A stretch of 64,000 nucleotides of DNA, taken from positions 496,001 to 560,000 of the forward strand of contig CAXHTR010000008.1 of NCBI GenBank assembly GCA_964019655.1. The letters are read 5' to 3'. Below are positions 8,652-15,811 of the stretch, piece by piece; position 1 is the first letter of the stretch; every line of letters starts with the position of its first letter. A program made the position numbers and the translations under genes. The notes below the pieces were generated by a model. It was given only the letters and a program-made list of their open reading frames with translations. It had not been told where the DNA came from and made no database searches. The DNA comes from Perkinsela sp. pyNocScin1. Taxonomy: Eukaryota; Euglenozoa; Kinetoplastea; Prokinetoplastida; Perkinselidae.

Positions 8652-10268
8652 TTACCCCTTAGTCGATGGATACGGATTCTGTAAGATCTCATCTGTTAGG
8701 ACCTCGTCCTTCTCCCTCGTCAGCTTCCATGCACTTCCACCGGACGTGTGGTCACGGTGCATAATAGGATTGTGCCCGCGGGTCAAGTGTGGAGAGTGCA
8801 CATCGATACGCGTGGACCCCGCGAAGCCAAAGAACGGGTCGAGCTGCTGATCGACAAGGCTCGGGTTGTCGCGTATTTCCCCGTTGTCATCGTCCGTGTA
8901 CTCCATCTGCATCGCAGAGGTGTCGAAGAACACTGGCTGCGCACGTGCAGGAACTTTGATTGTTTCTTTATCGACTGCCACGCGCTCGTCCATGTGATAG
9001 TCAGCGGTACGATTTTCATTGTTCGCCCGCAGCCATTTTGTTTTCTCTGCGTACATTTTGGAGCGCTGGGCTTCAAGCTCCCTGAGCTCGACGCTTCGCT
9101 GCTTTTCCAGGCTCCGCTTTTGCTGTAAGATGGTATTAAATAGAAACTCCACTGCCTCCCGCATGCCTGTGTCAGGCGCATCGAACCCAGCGCCCCGCCC
9201 GGCCTCCGCAGAGATCGGAAACACTGGCAAGTCGGTCCCATTTTTTAGCTCCTCAAAGGCTGTGAGCGTGCTGCGGCCGTATGCGTCGACAAGGCAGTCC
9301 ATTTTGTTCGCAAGAACCATGAAGCCTTTATTCGGCACGTTCTCGTCGTAGAATGCTGTCTCACGCTGCAGGCAGCGCAGGACTTCGAGCGGCGTTTTCG
9401 TGGAGCCGATGGCTTTGACCGACTCGCTGGTCATGTCGATCACATACACGAGGCCGAACGATCGCTCTGCGTGGCGCAGAAAGTCGTTGCTGACCCCTTT
9501 GTTCAGGAACGCCCCCTCGACAAGGGCCGGTACATCTATAATCGAGATGCGCTCGCCCAAATCATTGTGCAGATACCCCACGCTCGGACGATTTGTTGCA
9601 TACGCCCAGCCAGTCACCGCTGGCTGGGACCGCGTGAGCGCGCATAGAACTGCACTCTTCCCAGAGTTCGGATATCCCACGAGACAAACGTCACCAAAGC
9701 TCTTGAGCGCGAAGTGCACGAGCATGCTGGTGCCTGGGAGCCCCTTCGTGAACTCGGTTGGTGACTGATTCGTCGCGTGGGCGAAAGACGCGTTGCCTCT
9801 CCCGCCCTTGCCACCCTCAAGCAGCAAAAACCCTTTTTCGTCGTCGACGTCGTGCAAAACTTCGTTTGAATCGACATCAGTCAAGACAGTGCCGATGGGA
9901 ACGTCGATGACAAGGCTCTCACCGTTCTTTCCGTGCCGTTTCGCTGTTTGGCCTATCCTGCCGGTCTCTGCAGATATGTGAAAGCCCATTTTCTCAATGT
10001 GCCAAAGATCCTGCCGCTTTCTGTTGCCGACGATGTAGACTGAACCACCGCAGCCGCCATTCCCGCCGCCTGGCCCAGCGAAATTTTTTTGCCAGAGGTG
10101 CATAAACGACGAGTTTCCGTCTCCCCCGCGCCCGCTCGCAATCAATGTCCGCACGCTGTCTGTGAAGGGCTCTGCCCTGGTGTACTGGCGTGCTTCGATT
10201 GGCTGGTGGAGGGCACTCGCGACGATACCACCAATTCTATCTAGAAGACTAATGGACACTCGTATCAT
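8652..10268 (-). CDS. Obg-family GTPase, probably mitochondrial (MTG2/GTPBP5 type)
   Basis: A 538-residue protein. Residues 35-185 are the glycine-rich Obg fold (ASGRGGDGNSSF, GPGGGNGGCGGSVY, EGGKGGRGNASF). The G domain follows: G1 GYPNSGKS at 198-205, G3 DVPALVEGA at 245-253, G4 NKMD at 321-324 and G5 SAEAG. Obg proteins act in large-subunit ribosome assembly; the basic N-terminus suggests mitochondria. Two changes are notable. G3 has Ala (A248) where almost all GTPases have the Gly of DxPG, and the switch I TTL is ATN. The last 150 residues are a charged extension not seen in bacterial Obg. It sits in a run of mitochondrial genes. Confidence 0.93.
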   Translation of the reverse strand: MIRVSISLLDRIGGIVASALHQPIEARQYTRAEPFTDSVRTLIASGRGGDGNSSFMHLWQKNFAGPGGGNGGCGGSVYIVGNRKRQDLWHIEKMGFHISAETGRIGQTAKRHGKNGESLVIDVPIGTVLTDVDSNEVLHDVDDEKGFLLLEGGKGGRGNASFAHATNQSPTEFTKGLPGTSMLVHFALKSFGDVCLVGYPNSGKSAVLCALTRSQPAVTGWAYATNRPSVGYLHNDLGERISIIDVPALVEGAFLNKGVSNDFLRHAERSFGLVYVIDMTSESVKAIGSTKTPLEVLRCLQRETAFYDENVPNKGFMVLANKMDCLVDAYGRSTLTAFEELKNGTDLPVFPISAEAGRGAGFDAPDTGMREAVEFLFNTILQQKRSLEKQRSVELRELEAQRSKMYAEKTKWLRANNENRTADYHMDERVAVDKETIKVPARAQPVFFDTSAMQMEYTDDDNGEIRDNPSLVDQQLDPFFGFAGSTRIDVHSPHLTRGHNPIMHRDHTSGGSAWKLTREKDEVLTDEILQNPYPSTKG

Positions 10269-10367
10269 GTGGAATGACCATTATGAGCGCATTACGTAAA
10301 TTTCGATAAGTAATCAAATGTTATGAAAGTTCAGATCACAGATAAATGTGAAGAAATGAAAATGTCG

Positions 10368-11228
10368 CTAGATCCGAGCAATGCGAAAGAGTCCTGTCGC
10401 GAGCGGGTCTTGTCGGAGACGCTGGAGTGTTGCGAGCGTGACTGCGGCCGCAGCATTTACATTCAGCGAAGATATGCGTGTGCATGGTTTTCCAGGTACA
10501 GCCCTTGGCTGCAGAAGCGACAGCCTGTGTGTTCCTAATGGTATGATATCTTCAGGTATGCCATAGCGCTCGTTTCCCAGGACTGTGACGATATTCCCCT
10601 TGAGACTACATTCTTCCGATTTCGGCGCGTTTTTTGTTGGAGGGACTGTCATAACGACTTGAAATTTCCTGGCTTTTAGGGTCAAAAGAAGCTCACGTGT
10701 GTGCATCGCCCGAAATACCTTGATGCGGTCGAGCGCGCCATCACTATGAAAGAGAGCACTCGGCGTGATACCAGCTGTATTGCTCTGCGGGAGGATGAGC
10801 GACGCTCCGTTGTATTCACATGTCTTTGCGAGCGTGCCCAAGTTGACAGGATTACGCAGCCCGACGGGAAAGACAAAGGAGAGGTCTTTTGTATCTTTCA
10901 GGTGACTATCGATGTATTTCTCATCGATTACTGTGTGCATGACACCCGCATCACATTTGAGCACGAAACCGCCATGATCAGCGCTCTGCGATATTCTCGC
11001 GAGCTCTGTAGCGCTGGTTGATGAATGTTTCAGGCTGGCAAATTTGCTTTCTGTTTCCAGAATGTAGCGAAGGACATCGGTGCGGCGTTTGAGCTCAGAA
11101 TCTACTTGGCGCGCAGCAGAATTTTGATTCTGGAGAAAAAGGTGATGGAAAGTCAATGTATTCCGACAGAGCAGGGCGGAGAGCACAGCTTTGTAGCCGT
11201 AAATAAAATGGCAGGTCGGGTCATTCAT
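10368..11228 (-). CDS. SPOUT (TrmH/SpoU) RNA 2'-O-methyltransferase
   Basis: A 286-residue protein with the SpoU domain order. The substrate-binding N-part starts IYGYKAVLSAL; the three knot motifs are RNPVNLGTLAKTCEYNGAS, VLGNERYGIPEDI and RISSLNVNAAAAVTLATL. These form the AdoMet-binding trefoil knot. The family methylates ribose 2'-OH groups in rRNA or tRNA; the N-part fits the mitochondrial 21S/16S rRNA enzymes (MRM1/MRM3 group). The neighbours are also mitochondrial (Obg, KREPA-like), which supports that site, but no clear presequence is visible. The specific modified residue cannot be told. Confidence 0.88.
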   Translation of the reverse strand: MNDPTCHFIYGYKAVLSALLCRNTLTFHHLFLQNQNSAARQVDSELKRRTDVLRYILETESKFASLKHSSTSATELARISQSADHGGFVLKCDAGVMHTVIDEKYIDSHLKDTKDLSFVFPVGLRNPVNLGTLAKTCEYNGASLILPQSNTAGITPSALFHSDGALDRIKVFRAMHTRELLLTLKARKFQVVMTVPPTKNAPKSEECSLKGNIVTVLGNERYGIPEDIIPLGTHRLSLLQPRAVPGKPCTRISSLNVNAAAAVTLATLQRLRQDPLATGLFRIARI

Positions 11229-11335
11229 GCATAGCGGAAGACGAAAAAGTTGACAGTCACCGATGATTCCCTGCGAATGAAGAAAACCTACTGCTTTATT
11301 AACATATCACCTTCATACACACAGTCAAGCTGGCT

Positions 11336-12613
11336 CTATGCAATGGACAACGTATACGCCCAGATACAGTCCGTGACCAACCGGCGTCCATCATGTGTAC
11401 TGAATGCATTCATCATAGCCGCCTGGTCATGCTGTGAAGCACAGAGCACAACAGCGATACCCCCTCGACCGGTGCCGCTGAGCTTACCACCACAGAATCC
11501 TGCACACCCTCTGCCATAGTCTATGATATCATCAAGTTCTTTGCAAGACACACCTATTTGCTTGAGGAGGGAGTGATTCGTACACATCAGACTTCCGATC
11601 TCGGGTATCGAGCGCTTTTGCAAGGCCAAAAATGCAGAGAGTAGCGTGCTTGTATACTCTGCAAGTATCGCTTTGAATGTAGCTGGCTCACGTTCTTGGA
11701 GTAGCCGGACATCACGAACAACCTCTTTTGTACTTGCAGTGATGCCGGTGCAGATGGCGAGTATGGGTAATACAAACTTCTCAGCTTGGCCGAAAGTGAT
11801 GCGCATGGACTGTGCTGATGCAAAGCTATGGGATGTAATGTGTCCGAAGTCCATCCCTTGCGAATTTTGCTTGAGTGCGTCTATTCCCACACCACGCGAA
11901 AACAGCAGCATACCCCCATACGTTGAAGCTGTGTTATCGATTCCGGACGGGCTGCCATGGTAGCCGCACTCTCCGTGAAAGCCACACGCATTAATGCCCT
12001 CTGCGCTAAGCTGGAGACCGTAGAGCTCGTCAAGAGCACGCGATACCGAAACACAGTCTGCCGCTGACGCCCCCACTCCGGACGCTGCTATGAGTGTGCC
12101 ACCGAGTATTATGCGCAGGTGGATGAAATTTTCGCACTGCAACTCTTCAAAATCTGGAAATTTTTTAGCAGCATTCACTGCATTCGTGCGCCAATAAATA
12201 TCGGCAGCCATGTCATTGGCTTCGATTGGCAAGTTGCATGCATTTTCTCCAAAAAGATGCTTTATGATGAGTGCATGCGCCTGACACTGCTCTGTCGCCT
12301 TCTGCACTTTGTAGCCGTCCACTGCTGGTCTCTCATCATAAACATCGATGAGCACGACTGAAGCGCAAGAGGCTTTTTTTGGTTCACTAGATACTTTCGA
12401 GCGGATCACTTCTACAGTGCATGTTGTATAGGCTTCGACGGCTGCGACTATTGCTGGTAGACCGTACACAACAAAATGCTCTCCGAAAAGTATGATTTTG
12501 CCGTACCCGATGTTCTCTTGAGTAGTCTTGAGGATACTCGGATGGAAAAGCGCGCTGGACTTGTCATTTTTTACCTTGAACCGAATAACGTGACTGAAGG
12601 CCGAGTCATTCAT
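11336..12613 (-). CDS. Mevalonate kinase (GHMP kinase)
   Basis: A 425-residue GHMP kinase. Motif 1 is GKIILFGEHFVVYGLPA near residue 38, typical of mevalonate kinase (GKVILFGEHAVVYG). Motif 2 is ASGVGASAADCVS, with the Pro-x-x-x-Gly-Leu-Gly-Ser-Ser pattern loosened. GSPSGIDNTASTYGG holds the catalytic Asp, and motif 3 is KLSGTGRGGI near the end. The enzyme phosphorylates mevalonate, a step to isoprenoids, sterols and ubiquinone. An extra 33 residues precede the kinase fold. In trypanosomatids the enzyme is glycosomal, but no PTS1 or PTS2 signal can be seen here. It is next to thioredoxin reductase with only about 205 bases between, most of which is the 3' flank of that gene. Confidence 0.93.
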   Translation of the reverse strand: MNDSAFSHVIRFKVKNDKSSALFHPSILKTTQENIGYGKIILFGEHFVVYGLPAIVAAVEAYTTCTVEVIRSKVSSEPKKASCASVVLIDVYDERPAVDGYKVQKATEQCQAHALIIKHLFGENACNLPIEANDMAADIYWRTNAVNAAKKFPDFEELQCENFIHLRIILGGTLIAASGVGASAADCVSVSRALDELYGLQLSAEGINACGFHGECGYHGSPSGIDNTASTYGGMLLFSRGVGIDALKQNSQGMDFGHITSHSFASAQSMRITFGQAEKFVLPILAICTGITASTKEVVRDVRLLQEREPATFKAILAEYTSTLLSAFLALQKRSIPEIGSLMCTNHSLLKQIGVSCKELDDIIDYGRGCAGFCGGKLSGTGRGGIAVVLCASQHDQAAMMNAFSTHDGRRLVTDCIWAYTLSIA

Positions 12614-12701
12614 GAATATCTGGGAATATGGAAATTGAAAATAAATCTGTAATTTTCAAGAAGAGAGCGTAAGGCTGTATTTTGTTCGTATACTTTCCTT
12701 T

Positions 12702-12770
12702 TCTCTGTACACATCCATTACAACTGTTCCTCAGAGACTTTGAGAAGTAATTTCACAGCATATACAGAGA
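12702..12770 (-). ncRNA. SECIS-like element in the thioredoxin reductase 3' flank
   Basis: Read on the minus strand, an 8-base stem TCTCTGTA (12770-12763) pairs perfectly with TACAGAGA (12709-12702). After a short internal loop comes GTGA (12756-12753), then ATTAC (12751-12747) pairing with GTAAT (12721-12717), which is followed by GGAT (12716-12713). Eleven bases after GTGA is AAA (12741-12739) in the apical part, flanked by TTCTC paired with GAGGAA. Spacing, TGA/GA core and apical A run follow the eukaryotic SECIS plan. GTGA instead of ATGA and a bulge in the upper stem are departures. It lies 49 bases past the TAG stop, the right place for a SECIS. Confidence 0.6.
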
Positions 12771-12796
12771 GTAAGTCAACGATATCGGCTTTAAAA

Positions 12797-12817
12797 CCGG
12801 GACTGTAGTCGTCCCGG
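12797..12817 (-). promoter_or_regulatory. Hairpin just after the in-frame TGA (recoding-element-like)
   Basis: On the minus strand CCGGGAC (12817-12811) and GTCCCGG (12803-12797) form a perfect 7-base stem around the 7-base loop GACTACA. The stem begins 7 bases after the in-frame TGA at 12827-12825. The geometry resembles the selenocysteine redefinition element found downstream of the UGA in some selenoprotein mRNAs. A TTTT run follows, but it is not meaningful for RNA polymerase II. The function is inferred from position only. Confidence 0.5.
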
Positions 12818-12818
12818 A

Positions 12819-14390
12819 CTATCCTCAGCATCCCGGGATCTCGGCAACCGGGACGAGGTCTTTATCTTGCAGAGACTTAATGCACTCCGCAGTTGTCGGG
12901 TGAATTCCGAGCAAACTCTCGATATCGTCCATTGATACTCCTCGGAGCATTGCCAGTGCCACGCCCTGTGTAATCTCACCCGCATTCGGGCAGACCAAGT
13001 GCCATCCTACCACGAGCTCCTTGGGTTCACTACTGTCTGAACTCGCCTTGCGAGTAACGACTTTTAGAAAGCATACCTGCTCTTTCGAATTTGCAAACTG
13101 CATGAGGAAAGCATTCTCAAGGGTCTGGGCCGCTGTATGGTAGACTTTCACGACGCCCTTGCCGAACTTTTCGGTGGCGTGTGCCTCAGTGTAGCCGATC
13201 TTCCCGTACTCGATGGGGGTGAAAATTGTTGTCGGCACAAGATATTTATCGTATGCGAATGCTGAAGGTCCCGCGCGGTCTTTTCTCTTGATTTTTGAAA
13301 ACAGCGAGTCGGATATTGCTCGGCCTTCATAAATAGCCATTGGTGTAAGCTCAACGGAATTCTCGACGATATCACCGAGCGCATAGACGCCTTTCGCACT
13401 TGTCTCTCCGTTGCAGTTCACAAGAATCTTACCACTCTGCTGCGCGACTTCGATGCCAGCATCACTGAGCCGAAGCGCTCGGGTCTCGGCACGTCTTCCA
13501 GTCGCAAAGATGACACTATCGGCGGGAAACATTTTTCCCTTTTTCGTTCGAACAACGTATGCATTTTGGTTTCCTGATGACGCTTTCTCAACGCTGACAG
13601 GCTCATCATAGCTTATATCCACAATATCTTCCATGTTTTCGACGACTTTTTGTACTGCGTCAGCATCAAAGTCGCGTAGTACTTTTGATCGAACGAGCAT
13701 TACAGGCTTGCGGCGTCCGTTTGCGGCAGCGAATTTTCCGAAGAATCCTGCGCATTCTAGCGCGATGTATCCAGCACCTATGATCAGCACATCACCAGGA
13801 TCTTCCTTCGACCAAAATATGTCGTCTGAGGTGATCCCAAACTCTCTGGCCCCTGGGATATCCGGAATTTTCGGGCGACCGCCAGTTGCAATGATAACAT
13901 TTTTCGCCTGAACGATCCATTTTTCATTGCTATCGGCGTTTTCACAGCAAATCTCATGGGCAGCATTCGACGACGAATGTGGGCTCCCTGCTTCATCATC
14001 ATGGTTGCGAAATGTCGCGAACGCGTTCAAGCTCTGTATATTTGCCTGGGAAAACGCAGAGTTCGTTTTGAAGTTCAGTGACCGAATGTAATTTGTGACG
14101 TTCTTTTGCAGCACCTTCCACGTGATCTTGGGACTTGGTGTCTTCTCGAAGCCAAAGTGCTCCAAAGATCGAAGCTCACCTGCTTTCGTGGCAGCAATGT
14201 GCATCAATTTTTTCGGAATGCAGCCGACGTTGACGCAAGTTCCCCCAATACCCCACGACGTGCCATGCGGGCTTGGTCGAACGTAATTGGCGACAACGCA
14301 CGAGGCCCCGAGTTTCGATGCGCGCAGTGCGGCTGCGACACCTCCACTGCCAGCACCAATGACGAGAAGATCACAAGATAGCTTTTGCAT
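12819..14390 (-). CDS. Thioredoxin reductase, predicted selenoprotein (TGA = Sec522)
   Basis: A 523-residue enzyme if the TGA at 12827-12825 is read as selenocysteine; otherwise it stops at 521. The FAD motif GAGSGG is at 12-17. PSPHGTSWGIGGTCVNVGC (39-57) is the signature of large thioredoxin reductases, with redox pair C52/C57. The NAD(P)H motif GAGYIALECAGFF and the FAD-binding ALGDI follow. GIHPTTAE (495-502) gives the catalytic H497/E502 pair. From there 21 residues lead to Gly-Cys-TGA-Gly-TAG, the same length and tail as animal Gly-Cys-Sec-Gly enzymes. The protein would reduce thioredoxin with NADPH. A hairpin and a SECIS-like stem lie downstream. Glutathione reductase lacks both the signature and this tail. 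Confidence 0.88.
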
Positions 14391-14574
14391 TCTTCAGCTG
14401 AGCATTTAAATGTAATACAGATGAAAAAATTAAATATTATTGTACATGAGGTTAATGCTGCGGCAAAGTCAGTGAGGTGGCGAGTGTGAGCAGAAATAGA
14501 GCGTGCTGATTGCGAATATGCCGCCGCGTAACCTTGAAAAGATATCTACAACTCTATGTTATTTGATAAACTTT

Positions 14575-15738
14575 CTATTCAAGTAAGCGAATAACACCCA
14601 CGGGCGGTATTACGTGAATGACTGGGAAAAAGTGCAGGACTTCGAACTCACTTTCAATCTCGGGTAAAAGCTTCAATGCACCGATCACAAGAATTTTTCC
14701 GCTGTAGTCACTAAGTGTGTTTTGTATGTACTTCGATGCATACTGCGTATGCCCGTCGAAACATCGGACTGTGAGCGCATTTTTTAAAGGAAGGTCCCTT
14801 TCGTCTGTGAAAGGCACATCGAGCGCAAGCGTAAATTCCAATACTTTTGCTTCGTAAAAAAAGCCAGTGCGGAGCTTCGACACGCAATACCCCGAAAGCA
14901 TCGCAAAGCTATTACTGACAGCGCATAAGTGCGAATTTTGCTTGATGACTCTGTATGTGTACGGATGCAAGCTGTACATGTCAGTATTTTGAGACTTGAC
15001 TTTATCATTATTTTCAATTTTTGCTTCTTGTAGTTCATTTTGCGAAGTCATTGGCATAGAAAGTGGTTTGCTCGCGCTGACTCCTGTCTGATTTGCACTT
15101 TCACGTTTGAGATCCGCAAAGCTTTTCACAGGAGTCGGTCTAGTCTCAGCAACAGGCGATCCGCTCGGGCTATTTTTATGCATGAGACTTATATGCACCT
15201 GAAGGGCATCCTCCATGCGAAACGACTTCGGACAGTGCGGGCACTGAAAAGCATTTTTTTGCTTTGGCTCTGCTTGCTGATGGGGTGACCTGGTATATCC
15301 AGGCGTTGTATACGGGTTTTTCGGTGGCTCAATCCCTAAATTAGCCTTCTGCTCCTTCGCAGGCGATTTTGGTCCTGTCCGCATCATTGCGTCTGATATG
15401 ATGTGCATACCTTGGTTCGACTTGAGAACGTCATGGTCTATTTCCACCTTCTCCAGCTCACCGGCCCCAGACAAAACTGACCCATGCTTATCAATTGTAT
15501 GAAATTGGAGCTGTTTAATGGTATTAAAGCTTCTACAGCACAACGGACACATGTGCGATTTCGCGCCCTTTCGGTCGGGTGTTTGTGCCAACTTATCGAA
15601 GGAGTATTCCGCCATAGAGATATGAAAGACTGCGCTTTGCTGTAAGCGATCTCGTTTGACTGATTGAACCGGGCTTAGCGCCCTCCATAGCAAACGATTC
15701 CAAAAGCCTATACGCATAGAACGCTGGGAGAGGTACAT
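14575..15738 (-). CDS. KREPA-like mitochondrial RNA-editing protein (two C2H2 fingers plus OB fold)
   Basis: A 387-residue protein. The first 40 residues are basic and free of acid, like a mitochondrial presequence. Finger 1 has C64, C67, H80, H85; finger 2 has C166, C169, H182, H187, both C-x2-C-x12-H-x4-H. A disordered linker leads to a C-terminal OB fold (about 260-387) with ALTVRCFDG, ILVIGALKLLPEIES and FFPVIHVIPPVG. That block order matches the SSB-like OB fold of kinetoplastid KREPA1-3, which bind RNA and hold editosomes together. The length is close to that of KREPA3. The match is by pattern, so which of A1, A2 or A3 it is remains open. It is one of two main clues that the organism is a kinetoplastid. 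Confidence 0.75.
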   Translation of the reverse strand: MYLSQRSMRIGFWNRLLWRALSPVQSVKRDRLQQSAVFHISMAEYSFDKLAQTPDRKGAKSHMCPLCCRSFNTIKQLQFHTIDKHGSVLSGAGELEKVEIDHDVLKSNQGMHIISDAMMRTGPKSPAKEQKANLGIEPPKNPYTTPGYTRSPHQQAEPKQKNAFQCPHCPKSFRMEDALQVHISLMHKNSPSGSPVAETRPTPVKSFADLKRESANQTGVSASKPLSMPMTSQNELQEAKIENNDKVKSQNTDMYSLHPYTYRVIKQNSHLCAVSNSFAMLSGYCVSKLRTGFFYEAKVLEFTLALDVPFTDERDLPLKNALTVRCFDGHTQYASKYIQNTLSDYSGKILVIGALKLLPEIESEFEVLHFFPVIHVIPPVGVIRLLE

Positions 15739-15811
15739 GTGTCATAGTTTTGAAAAGGAATATGGTAATAGTCAAGCTTGTGATCTTACTGTAAATTTTT
15801 TGAAACTTCTA

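Noticed and set aside
5168-10268. Bacterial contamination suggested by L27, Obg and HemD-like genes
   Set aside because: They lie in one strand run with clear eukaryotic genes, and bL27m and Obg carry eukaryote-style extensions; they fit mitochondrial or host pathways.
12793-12817. Bacterial-type terminator (GC hairpin plus TTTT)
   Set aside because: The genome is eukaryotic; a hairpin at fixed distance from a recoded TGA is a better reading.
12825-14390. Glutathione reductase or trypanothione reductase ending at the TGA
   Set aside because: The PSPHGTSWGIGGTCVNVGC signature and the extra tail are those of large thioredoxin reductase; glutathione reductase ends near the His-Pro...Glu dyad.
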